A stretch of DNA of 52,959 nt from Gamarada debralockiae (lineage: Eukaryota; Ascomycota; Leotiomycetes; Helotiales; Hyphodiscaceae). The notes beneath the pieces are model-generated. The model saw only the letters and a program-made list of their open reading frames with translations. It had not been told where the DNA came from and searched no databases. The stretch covers positions 1 through 52,959 of the forward strand of contig NXFV01000331.1 in assembly GCA_002803225.1 (NCBI GenBank), read 5' to 3'. Below, piece by piece: positions 1-10,500 of the stretch (position 1 is the stretch's first letter; every line of letters starts with the position of its first letter). Both the position numbers and the translations under genes were made by a program.

Positions 1-500
1 AGGGCCAGCTCGATTTTGGCCTCAATCGCAAGCAAGGGTTTTGTCGACGTCGCACGCGACCTTCGAAACCTTGAACGTGCAACGAATCTATATCTGGTCT
101 CGGAAAGGGATTTATCTAACGTCTGATAGAGATGCTAACTTAGAGAATCGATATCGCGCGTGAGGGCCTTCGACCTTGCACTAACACAAGAAGGAAGGCA
201 CGACATGACATCCACCCAACACGTCAAAATCGGCGGTCCCGGTTTTGATCAACACTCTAGAAGGTTGATCTTGAAATCCAAGGAAACGTGCCCTTTCACG
301 ACAGGAGATTGTCGTTTTGAATGCGCCATGATGAAAAGTTCATGATTGCGGGCGTGTCTGCCAGCCTCTACGCAGTTTGGCAGAGCAAATTTTGAGCCAT
401 CATAACTCTAAGACTTCACATCTCACCTGGTGGTGGGTAAAGCTGCAAAGAACAAGTAGCCTACTTAAAAAGCTGCAAGTATTGTTGTTGTAAGTCGCGA
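1..500. other. Stretch without a supportable gene
   Basis: Only short open frames are present and none shows a recognisable domain. The sequence has mixed composition with no clear repeat. It may be far-upstream sequence of the decayed gene that starts at 1147. Confidence 0.5.
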
Positions 501-674
501 CTTGACGCGTGGTGCAGGTGAAGCAACGCGATATCACGTGGGTGGAAGGAGGGAGCCTGCTTCCAATTTTGAAAGTGAATTCGCATTACCAAATTTGGTT
601 ATTAACCTCGACCTTACGACCTTACAACTTTCAACATTACGATCTCAACAACTTCAACTATTTTTCAATCTCAC

Positions 675-771
675 AACCCTTTCAACTTCCAACCCTTTCA
701 ACTTCCAACCCTTTCAACTTCCAACCCTTTCAACTTCCAACCCTTTCAACTTCCAACCCTTTCAAGCTTCC
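675..771. repeat. 16-bp tandem repeat, about 6 copies
   Basis: The unit AACCCTTTCAACTTCC is repeated head to tail five times without change from 675 to 754; a sixth unit carries an inserted G. It lies in a pyrimidine-rich strand about 400 bp upstream of the ATG at 1147, so it is probably a minisatellite in the promoter or 5' leader of that gene. The open frames that cross it have the low-complexity look expected of translated repeats and are not called as genes. Confidence 0.95.
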
Positions 772-1045
772 ATTACGGAAACATCTTTTTTGAAATTCAA
801 CCACGCAACTTCAGACACCAAAAAACTTCGTCGGCTTTGCAATTTGACAACTTTCGTTGACGTAGCTCTTTCTTCTTCTTTGCGAGCTACACTAAAAACA
901 ACGTGTACAAAGCAAACATTTGCAATTACTTTGCCAAGCTTGTCACTTTCCCACGCCACATTCAATCGCTTGCCTTCATAGATCGCGCTTCTCTCCTCTA
1001 CTACTTCTCTGCAACACAACATCTTCGTTTCTCGGCGCAATACAT

Positions 1046-1120
1046 ACCATCAACAATATCAAACCATCACCAATATCAAACCATCAACAATATTAAACCA
1101 TTAACAATATCAAACCATCA
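1046..1120. repeat. 17-bp tandem repeat, about 4 copies
   Basis: The unit ACCATCAACAATATCAA occurs about four times with a few substitutions (CACC for CAAC, TATTAA for TATCAA). It ends about 27 bp before the ATG at 1147 and is therefore probably in the 5' leader. It is unrelated in sequence to the 16-bp repeat at 675-771. Confidence 0.85.
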
Positions 1121-1146
1121 GCTTTGGTGTTGCGCAAGCATTCAAT

Positions 1147-3410
1147 ATGCCTCCAAAGAGCGCGAAAGTTGATGCTAAAGGTGAAGCTAAACCTTCCGGC
1201 AAAACAGTTGCTGAGCCCAAGAAAGGGGCACCAAAGGAGGTAAGCATCCTCCTCACCTTCAACCTTCCTCCTGCTCCAAAAGTGCTTCTTATCATCAACA
1301 AAGCTGACAAGTTCTTTGCAGCCCGCAGGTAAAGCTCCAGCGCCAAAAAAGGTAAGCATCCTCCTCACTTTACAACCTTCCTCTTCCCAAAATTATTTTC
1401 CACGAAGCTTGAAGCTGGCTGCATCATCCTCTTCCAAGAAAGAAGCAGCAGCATCCTCCTCCAAGGAAAAAGCTGCATCTTCCTCCAAGAAAGAAGCAGC
1501 ATCTGCCCCACCAGTAGCTACAGCACCCTCCCGTACGACTCATTCAAGTCGTTCTGCTGATGTATCTGCGGCTGCGGCATCACAGACCCCCAAGAATAAC
1601 GACAATGACACAGCACTAGTCAGAAAGCGGCGTAAGTTGGCCAATGACTTGGTCCAAGACGCCCCGATGTTCCAGTCCCACGATGAAGGTCGCCAAGGCA
1701 AGACGGCCCTTCCAAAAGGTGGCAAACAGGCCACAAAACCAAAGGTCAGGAAAGTGCATCAATTCAAAGAACTTTTGACTAATAGCACTCTAGGCCCGCA
1801 AGAGCAAGAAAGGAGCCGCCAGACCTTCTGCCACTGGAGTAATTATCGAGACACCTGGAAACCCCAAGGCCCCGGTTTGATCATTAACGAATCCAATGAA
1901 CAAAAGATAGCAGCATACGCCGGCTACAACGATGTTTCCTACCTCCGTCTTCTCGCTGTTGCCTTGTTCATGTTCTCTGATATTGGTTCAAAAGCCAGAT
2001 AAGCTTTGACCACTGACCAGGACACAGTGAGAAGACGGAGGTAGGAAACATCGTTGTAGCCGGCGTATGCTGCTATCTTTTGTTCATTGGATTCGTTAAT
2101 GATCACTTGTCTCAACTCCGGCAAAAGGACGGCGCTATTCGAGCATGCTTACCCTTGCTTGTAAGTCTCTTTCAGCATGAGAAAACATTCTCAATAGCAT
2201 CAGACCAGGCATCACCGGGTATGTCCTTATACTTTGATATCAAAGCAACTGCCAAAGTCTATTGTCCGTGGACAATAGTCCATCATAAGACCAACATCCC
2301 AGTTTGCGCATTTATCAACAGAGATTGGATGGACACAAACGAGAAATATTTCAAGGGAGGGTACAAAAGGAAAAGAAATGACGAAGACGGATCGGCGGCG
2401 ATCATTGGACTTCCAGGACTTTACACTGTTAGCCATCACTTGTTGATCCATACTTTGTTGCACTTCTACTTGCAATGGCTCAAGTACCAGCACCGCCTCG
2501 CATAAAAGAATTCTCGCCAAGGACAGTGAGTAATCATGAGCCTTTCTTCCTCTTACACAAGCTAACGCTCAGCAGGTCCACCTTTGCACACCATCCGAAG
2601 ACCGAACGGCTTTAACACAATACATCACGGAAGTGACTTGAGAATTCCTCCAAAAATTCGATTATCTACATATGCGATCCGACTCGGACCTCTCGATTAC
2701 AATACAGGAAATAGCTATTAAGCCACCATCGAAGCTACTAGGGGCAATCAAGAGCATGCTAGACACAGCAAATGTACAATTTCAAGCAGAAGCGTACTAA
2801 ATCGAAGCTTTGGCTAACCCCTCGCAGACGCAACCAACCAATATCCAAGAACAGATGGCTCATTAAAAGCTAGGCGATGATAGATGGACACATGATGACT
2901 TTTGGCCCGCAGGCAAGGTGGAGCCTCTGTTATCATTTTCTTGTGATATTTGTCTTAGGTCTACTTCTGCCAAGTTCTGTGAGGAGGCTTGTAAGTAGAT
3001 GCAATAACTACACGGTCATGGCAAAGGCGCTAATGGGAATATAAGAGCACAGAAACAATCTCAACGATTGGGGATCTCAACACTGACGGAGTTTTCATGG
3101 AGAGCGTCACCGTGCCAGACCGCCGAGTATCAAACAGATTTCTGCAAGGATAACGGAGTTGCTGTCGCGCTATGTGTACGTAGTACGTCCATCAACTGTC
3201 GTATTTAAACTAATAAGGAGGTTAGGACACGGACTGTAGCCAAATTAGCACTGGATGGGGACGTGCCTGCCCTTAGGTATTTTAACCCGGAGATCGTGTC
3301 TGCTGTAGCACTTCAACTGACACTTGAGAGCAGTTTCTTGGAGAAGAAAATTGAGTTGCAACCCTCGATTATGGTTTTCCTGAAAAGAGGTTTCCTATAC
3401 ATCCTTGTGT
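1147..3410 (+). pseudogene. Decayed gene of unknown family, Lys/Ser-rich N-terminus
   Basis: I do not recognise the family. The front is well formed: exon 1 at 1147-1239 (starts MPPKSAKVDAKGEAK), intron 1240-1321, a 30-nt exon at 1322-1351, intron 1352-1414, then an exon from 1415. Both introns start GTAAGC, and the three exons join in phase into a Lys/Ser/Ala-rich segment that looks disordered and nuclear-like. The reading frame stops at 2002 inside a large inverted repeat. Beyond the repeat, frames at about 2106-2505 and 2570-3000 still look protein-coding but are broken by several stops; the latter ends in a Cys-rich stretch (CDICLRSTSAKFCEEAC) that might bind zinc. Weaker coding-like traces run to about 3.4 kb. 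The linkage of all parts into one gene is inference. Confidence 0.5.
1878..2105. repeat. 82-bp near-perfect inverted repeat with 64-bp loop
   Basis: Arm 1 (1878-1959) and arm 2 (2024-2105) are reverse complements except for one base near the loop. The loop is 1960-2023. Both arms encode the same peptide (IINESNEQKIAAYAGYND), arm 1 on the plus strand and arm 2 on the minus strand, and on the minus strand the frame runs on through the loop. This indicates an inverted duplication or inversion within a formerly continuous gene. An RNA across it would fold into a long hairpin. Confidence 0.95.
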
Positions 3411-4300
3411 GAATGCAGAGGGTCTTTCGACTATTAAAGATAGATTTTTATTGTTCAGCATATTTTGTACTCAGTACTCAGCACTTGTTGAATTCAGGTG
3501 GGCTCGCCACTTTTCTCCACTCCTTGTTGACAGTTGATTGTAATCGTCGAATTCCAAGTGACATGGAATATGATGTGAGCAGCATCACGTTGGGCGGCAT
3601 GCCGGCATGGTCTTGTTCTTTCAGAGTTCTCAGAAGAATTGCAACTGACTTGAGACTTCCTGATCAGTCACCACTAAATGTTGGACCCAGAGAGCTCATT
3701 ATCTCAAAGGATTTCAAGCCGTCCTCTCTTTCTCCATTCTTGTTTCCTCGGGCTTCTCGAAATGTCATGTAAGATGACCATTTTCTTGAGGCAAATATGT
3801 CAACGCTCGGCCGGAACAACGGATCGTCGCAGCGCACGATTGCAGTATTGCATGTGGTGGAGAACGTCCAAAGATAAGCTCAAGCTCGGCAGGTACAGCG
3901 GGGAATATCATTGTATCCACCAATTGGAACCCCTGGAACTCGCCTTCGCCCTTGCATCGTTGTTCCCCGCTGATGCACATTCCTGATTTGCTCCTAGCCT
4001 CATCCTCCAGCTATCGTCGATATCAAGCTTTTGACCTCGCCCCGTAGCGTTCCCGCATGATCATCAGGGTAAACCATGGCGATAGCTTGATCAAATGCTT
4101 TTCGCTAGGAATTACAACCTTAAACGGGGTATCCAACTGGACAAGATGATATCCAGCGACATGCTAGCAACCGTCCTGCCGGAATTGAATGAGACAGTTA
4201 CCTTTCGCTTCGTCAGCACTGGTCATATGCTCTCTTTTTAAAGGTTCGCTTGATCCCCCGAAGATGTTTCTGCTCAAGCCACTTCATCGTGATCAGACTT
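3411..4300. other. Stretch without a supportable gene
   Basis: Short overlapping frames on both strands show no recognisable domain, signal or splice pattern. The right end probably contains the promoter of the sedolisin pseudogene that begins at 4305. Confidence 0.45.
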
Positions 4301-4642
4301 CGAGATGTTGGTGCCTCAATTCATTGTTGTCGTCGCCACCATTGCGGCCCTTTCCAGCGCTGCACCAGCCTCGATCAAGCATGTGTTGCACGGAGAACGT
4401 CAATCCCCACCTTCGGATTGGAGGAAGGGGTGCCCGCATTGAGGGTAACGCTGTCCTCCCAATGAGAATTGGGGTGACGCAAACGAACCTTGAGAATGGA
4501 TATAACCATCTCATGGAGGTGTAAGTCGAGACTCCTTCAATTGACCCATCCTTTAACTTTTCGTCAATCAAGGGAGAGATTATGTTCTGTTTGGATTGAA
4601 GCTAACTCTAGTTCTCGCAGTTCTCACCCTGAATCCGCGAAC

Positions 4643-5956
4643 TAAGTCAAATACCCCCCTTGTCGGCCACCCCCTGGTTCCGGCCACCTCGCTTAATTCT
4701 CTACCCTCCCCTTTGGACTACAATAACTTTTTTATTCATTAATAGTTATATGAGATAAAGTAAAGGCAATACTAGTAGGTCCATCCGAGTCTACTAGTAT
4801 ACTTTCGCGCTCCCCATCTGCTACTTGTGCCCTATAAATATCCTCAATACTAGCGAACTTGGAATTTGGGCTAGTTTGGACTTTCCGTCTTTTCCTAGGC
4901 TCCAACTGCTGTACCCTAGCTTCAAGTTGTTAAATTCGACGCTCATGTTGTACAATAAGAAAATCCTTCTCATCTAAGCCTTTTGCGACCTTCCTAAAGA
5001 GTACCCTAGCGGGTCACATGGTGCCGTTTGGGGTATGAAGACAGTTTTTAGCTACTTTAAGGCTGTAGCATCAGATATCTATCCATTTTCGGTTGCATTG
5101 AATTTCCAACCTTTGAAAGATTTTAACTCTTTCTGGAACCATTGTTTTTGCACTGACTTCCCCTTAAAAATGACAAGTGGATGCAGGGCCTTGCCGGTTG
5201 CCGAGATACATTTAATGAATGAAGTCTAGCTCCTAGATCCAGGTTGTTTCTTTTGAATAAAACGTTTTTAGGCACTCCAGACTACTAATCTATTCTCCCC
5301 TTGGCCTTCTATAATCCCTGCTTCGTCTATATTCCACCTATTCTCGGCTTTAATAGCCCTTAGAGTAGGGACCTCTAGTTTTTGAAACCAAGCTTTAATA
5401 ATATCGGTTGTAGCACCATTGATACGCGCAGAATCGATTCGGAATTGCTTTTTGGTCTTAAGAACAGGATTCCGTTTAAGAAAACCAGCCATCCATCGTT
5501 TTCCTAGTGGAATAGTATCATGTCGAGCGGCCAAAATACGGCCGGCGAAAGCTTGGATCTGCGCATGCGTAGGATTCAACCCCAAGCTTTCCTGGACTAG
5601 TACCCAGTCTGTTAATCGTTGTTCTTGAACTGCTGAAAGCCTCTAAAAAAGTGCCATAGCTTCCGCTTTAAGTACGTGGCCATTTATTCTGTCTTGAAGG
5701 GTGGACCTAGGAACACCCCACTCCAAACTAGCCGTTCGTGTAGACTTGCCGTTTGCGATGTCATTAAGAGCATATTGAACATCGTCTTCAGTATATGAAC
5801 GTTTCATGATGTGTTCTAATCGCCTATAAAATTTGGAGTAGTTTTATTCAGAGATTGTTGAATTATTTAAATTTTAAATGTGTGGGTAGTGTAGCGGTGA
5901 GGTTAAGCGAGGTGGCCGGAACCAGGGGGTGGCCGACAAGGGGGGTATTTGACTTA
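4643..5956 (-). mobile_element. Internally deleted Fot1/pogo-like DNA transposon with TA target duplication
   Basis: Perfect inverted termini of 52 bp lie at 4645-4696 and 5903-5954 (outer end AGTCAAATACCCCCCTTG), each flanked by TA at 4643-4644 and 5955-5956. This fits Tc1/mariner-superfamily integration. The element is about 1.31 kb, shorter than the roughly 2 kb usual for full-length Fot1 relatives, and carries a damaged transposase on the minus strand. Removing the element with one TA restores an AAC-TAT codon pair in the host sedolisin frame, which marks the exact insertion point. Confidence 0.95.
4740..5807 (-). pseudogene. Fot1/pogo-like transposase remnant
   Basis: Starting at the ATG at 5807 (minus), the frame encodes an N-terminal psq-type helix-turn-helix (KRSYTEDDVQYALNDIANGK, then STRTASLEWGVPRSTLQDRI), then a CENP-B-type HTH (LNPTHAQIQAFAGRIL, WMAGFLKRNP) and the first catalytic-region motif (NRWNIDEAGI). 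In-frame stops occur after MALF, after VVWSA and in the ENGWISD-like motif, where TAG stands in place of the TGG expected for tryptophan. The centre of the DDE core is missing: sequence jumps to the C-terminal part (LFRKVAKGLDEKDFLI and the basic PRKRRKVQTSPNSKF) with a frame change. It is inactive, though the ends could be mobilised in trans. Confidence 0.88.
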
Positions 5957-6960
5957 TGGCTGGTACTGGACCACGGAGGAAGTGCACGATACGTTTGTAC
6001 TATGCGAGGATACCGTAAACACCCACCCGTCAAGGAGTGGCTCCACTGATCTGGGATTGGCAACTCCCGTGTGGTGTACTCTGAAAACAAGGGCCGGATC
6101 GCTGTCGATGTGACTGTTGAAGAAGCTGAGCGCCTTCTTCTTGTGGAATTCTATGAACATGAGCACTTGCACAGTGCGAGTGTCCGAGTTGGATGTGACA
6201 AGTAAGAACTTCCTTCCCAAGGTTTCGGCGGAAGACTTTGCTAACGATGCCCTCAAAGATACCATGTCCCGGAGCACACGCACCCCAACGTCGACTATAT
6301 CACTCCAGGCATTAAGCTCACTCCGGTCGTCAAGAGAGATATCAAAGTCAAGCGGGGTCATCCACGGTTTCCAAAGCCAAGCAAGAGGATGGCTTAACCA
6401 TTGACAGGCACGTGGTATTACAAGCCTCCCGGATCAAGCAGCCTTCCAGAAGGCTTTCAAGGCTGTGGATTAAATATTACGCCTCCCTGTATCAAGGCTC
6501 TGTATGGTATTCCCAACACATGGAGGAAGACAGCTGATAACTTTCTTGGTCTTTACGAACAGGGTACTTCTCCAAGTCCGACATCGATCTTTCCTACAAG
6601 GAATACGCCCCATATGTCCCGCAAAGGACGTATCCGATTCCAGCATTGATCGATGGGGCACAGTTTGATGTCCCTGCCAATAGCTCTTTGAACGGTGGTG
6701 AAAGTGACATCGACATCGATATGGCATATTCCCTGATCTATCCTCAGACTGTTACCCTGTACCAGACCGATGATCAGGAGGATTCGCCTCAGGGAACGTA
6801 CGAACCAAACCTTTCAGCACGCTCTACGATGCGCATTAGGTGATCGATTCGACCAGACCGACTTGGAAGATCTCCCACCATACGTCCAGTTCTGTAATAC
6901 AATTTTCGAATCGGCAACTATGCTGAAGCAACAAGTATCTTAGATGATGCGAAAGTTCGA

Positions 6961-7527
6961 AGCGGAATCACGTCAATAGGAACTTACTGTCATATTGATT
7001 CACTGCCATTTCCAACACCGAAGCCACTTCTCCCGAATGCAACATTGGAAGTGGCTTCCGTCCAGGTCGACGTTAAAGCACTCCCATAACATCTACCAGA
7101 GATGATCTTCTCGTTGAAGGTGTTTTCCCGTCCAGGTTGACGTTAAAGCACTCCCAGACTGTACCTGCGAACTTAAATGGAAATCCAGAGGAAGGGAAGC
7201 TCCCCTTTTTTGCTACATACATTTTGGAATGTATTCATTTTTATTCTACCACAATTACATGATAGCGCGTCTCATCAAATTCACCTTTGTGCCTTCCGAG
7301 TTCGCGAGCCTTCCTACAACTTTCTCGCAAACCCTCCAACTTCTACACAACTCCACAAACTCTACTACAATCTTCCTACTCTCTCCGCAACGTGTCCACA
7401 AGCTCTGCGACAAACATCTCTCATACAGTACCGTTGATTCATTCTTCGGTACTTCCCACGTCATCATAACACCTTCATTACCTCGACTCAATTCTTCCCA
7501 TCTTCACCTTTGACACGACCTTACATC
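6961..7527. other. Gap upstream of the helicase gene, with a direct repeat
   Basis: No gene is seen. A segment with the core GTTAAAGCACTCCCA and the preceding CCGTCCAGG occurs twice, at about 7058-7086 and 7138-7156. The last 200 bp are pyrimidine-rich on the plus strand, as is usual in fungal promoters, and lead to the ATG at 7528. Confidence 0.5.
7058..7156. repeat. Direct repeat pair, about 28 bp, spaced about 80 bp
   Basis: CCGTCCAGGTCGACGTTAAA at about 7059 recurs as CCGTCCAGGTTGACGTTAAA at about 7139, each followed by GCACTCCCA. A single C/T difference separates the copies. Function unknown. Confidence 0.85.
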
Positions 7528-10500
7528 ATGCCTTGGGACACCACGGCTCCTTCTGGTAGCTGGGACACCATGAACCCTTCCAATGGCTGGGATACCGCGG
7601 CCACTGGTGGTGTTACAGACCAGTTCACTTCCGACGAGTTCTCTTCCGGCAAGCAGAATGAGTTCGCGAACGCCAACGGTGCTCAGGATGTGGTCATTGC
7701 GAACAAGAAGACAGGCCTTCCTGAGATGAGAATCATCAAGCTCCATCCAGAACATCCTCCAAAGCTATACTGCTTCACCCTCCTCAACGGAGAACGATTC
7801 GGCAAGCCCACTCAAACCAACCTTCAAGGCAATGACGAACGTACTACACCGTCTCATTCCATCGTTCTCAGCTGTGGTCAGCCTAATCTCATTGGCCACA
7901 TCGGTTTGGAATTCATGGCTATGCGCAAGAGAGACCCTCCCAAGACCGATCCCGCAAAGAGAATCAACAAACTCAGCGAAACCTACCATACGGTTTACGT
8001 CAAGATAGACCTCAGACAAGTTCGCGAGTTCGCTTTCCAGACCACTGAATCCTATCTCAAGAACCACTCTGAAGGTCTCCCTGAGGGCTTCGGTCTTCCC
8101 GCTGAGAAGTTCAACGCCAAGGACAAGATTTGTGTATCTTTCTGGGTCAAGGGAGCTATCATCCATAATCTTAACACTCCGCCAATGGTCAGCAGCGATT
8201 GCAAAGACATCTTCGATCGTCTTAGCGAGCCTCTCGGTCGTGCCCAAGTCGGCGGTTTGCTCAAGGTCTTCACTATTCTCGGTAATTCCTCAGCCAACAT
8301 GAATCTCCTCGAAAAGATGAGACTCAAGTGCGTCAACGACTCCAAACCCCTCGGTAATCCCGTCCATAAGTGGATCAAAGACAGCCCTAACGAACACATT
8401 CTCGCTATTGGCAATATTGTTCCGCTGATGCAACGCCCTCTCTTGCGTCAAGAAGGCGACGTTCAAGCCAAGAAGCACTCCTACTTCGACATAGTGGAGC
8501 TCAAGGTTGACCTCACCTACTGTGCTACAGATGAACAGAGCTATGCCGATTTGGAGCATATGCGATTTAAGGCTGATAGGTACTCCGCAACTCTCACTAA
8601 TGTCCCTAAGTCGACCTTCAAGGACCATGAAGGCGACAATTCTCTCCCCAAGTCCATCATAGTTGCGTGCAGCTGGGAAGGCAGAAAGCAAGCTCGTCCT
8701 AAGCCTGGCGACAAGTTGGAAGTCAAGCTCCCATTCGAGATCCCACCCTGCCCCAAGTACGACGGCGACTGGGTCAAGCCTAACGTCGACGATGATGACT
8801 ACGAAGACGATCTAGATGATGTGGAGGACTCTGGTGATTTCATTCAACCATCACATGTAGCTGTCGTAGCACAAAAGAAGAGCGAAGAGGAGCAGATGTC
8901 TGCAGACGAAATCAAGCGTCGCCTTTCTACTTGGTCTGGAACCGTCTTGAAGCCTAGCAAATCTACTCCTTCAGGACACATCCTTATTATCATCTCCCGT
9001 CCTGTCGACTTTAGATGGATGGGTCCTCCTGGCACTGAGCCCCGAGTTGCCACCCAGGTCCCAGCCCATGATGCGGACTTCTTGAACATTGCTCGTCTCA
9101 AGATTCATTTTGAAGAGGCAGAGAAGCATGTTCTGGAGATTTCCCCCCGATTCTCGAGACAGACATACAAAGACGTCGTTAACGGTCTTCGTGCCTTCGC
9201 TGAGCTCGATGTCACGGATGAATTAGCAATGGAGGACGTTCAGGCTCACCTCACACGTTACACGTTGGCTTTCAATGACAAGTTCCCTTTCCGTGCCCGA
9301 CACCTCTTCACCGAATTTGCCGATTCGGGTTACGAGAAGTTTCTCGAAGATATGTCCGCCGTCCAGCGACTCAACTTCACTGAGACATTTGAGACAATTC
9401 CGCATGGTATCGTTTTCGCTGAAGGCTGTGCCGCTTCAGGAAAATCTCGTCTTGCTGAGATTGCGAGCCTCATCATCATCGCCAACAAGAAAGTCAAGAG
9501 CAAGCAGCAGGTGGTTATTCTCAATCAGACTAACGCTGCTAGTGATGAATCGGCTATGAGAATGCAGCAACTTTGCAATAAGCATGGTCTCAAGAAGAAC
9601 ATAGTCCGATGTGGCACGCTCTCAGGACAAAAGTCAAGATACATCGGCAAGAACATCCCACGTCGCGCAACACCTACAATCGACCTTTCCAACCAAGACA
9701 TTGAGGAGTACTTCACTCATAAGATCCTCAACAAATTTGCAAAGGCCCACGAGCAACGTCCCAACGCCTCAAGGCAGTTTTCTGAGGAAACCACCAACCT
9801 TCACGTTTTCGAGGCCATGGACAGATACGCGGACATTGCCACCGACGATGATACAATCACTCAGCTTAAGAATGACATCAAATATCTCAAGGCCAATCCC
9901 GAGACCACCAAAGTCACTGTGCAGAAACTCAGGCCACGCGTTCAGTACCTCTTCCTTCAAACTCTAGCCAAGTTCGCTGATGTTATCGAGTGCACGGCCG
10001 CTCAGGGAATGAGAACCTTCATGTTCAACTCTGTTCCTACTCCGGTCGCAGTCTTCATCGATGAGTGTGTTACTATCCCTAACTACGTCATCTATGCTCT
10101 CTTCGGCTCCTACTCTCCTACTGGATTCTTCGCTCTCATCGGTGATACGGCCCAACGCCTTGCTCTGCTTATGTCTCATATGAACGAAGAACATTGGGGT
10201 CCTTTCTCACAAGCCGGCTCCTACAGTATTCTCGCGCGAGCTCGCCACTGTGGTGTCCCAATTAACACCTTCTATGAACAGCACCGTATGCACACTCACG
10301 AGTTAACTACTCTACTCAGCCGTCTCTTCTACAACAATATGATGACTGATGGTACGAAGCTTTATGATGATCCGCCTGAGTTAGAGTTTGTTGCTCACGT
10401 TTTCGAGAAGCACTTTGGCGTCAAGAAGAACTTTGTCTTCGCCTTAGTTAGCGGTGGTAAGGATAAGCGTGAAGAGCATGGTACATCACGTTCGAATGCG

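Larger units (their letters stand above)
4305..6960 (+). pseudogene. Sedolisin-type tripeptidyl-peptidase (S53), split by a transposon
   Basis: The first exon encodes a signal peptide (MLVPQFIVVVATIAALSSA) and the start of a pro-kumamolisin propeptide (PPSDW, then LPMRIGVTQTNLENGY). An extra G near 4430 shifts the frame. An intron with GTAAGT begins near 4521 and ends with CAG at 4620; the next exon reads SHPESAN and is then interrupted by the mobile element at 4645-5954. After the element the frame resumes at once (TTEEVHDTF), followed by VDYITPGIKLTPVVKRDIKV and by the mature-enzyme start TPPCIKALYGIPNT and ALIDGAQFDVPANSSLNGGE. Further frameshifts and stops occur after 6000. The C-terminal half with the catalytic serine motif (SGTS) is absent. 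The family cleaves tripeptides from secreted proteins at acid pH; this copy cannot be functional. Confidence 0.85.

Noticed and set aside
502..981. A 159-codon plus-strand open frame crossing the 16-bp repeat
   Set aside because: Most of it is translated minisatellite (repeating Asn-Pro-Phe), it has no domain, and it lies in what looks like the leader of the gene at 1147.
1960..2023. Idea that the 64-bp loop is a programmed invertible switch
   Set aside because: Flipping the loop joins a natural-looking frame to arm 1, but this frame then meets a stop inside arm 2, so neither orientation gives a full protein. No recombinase is nearby.
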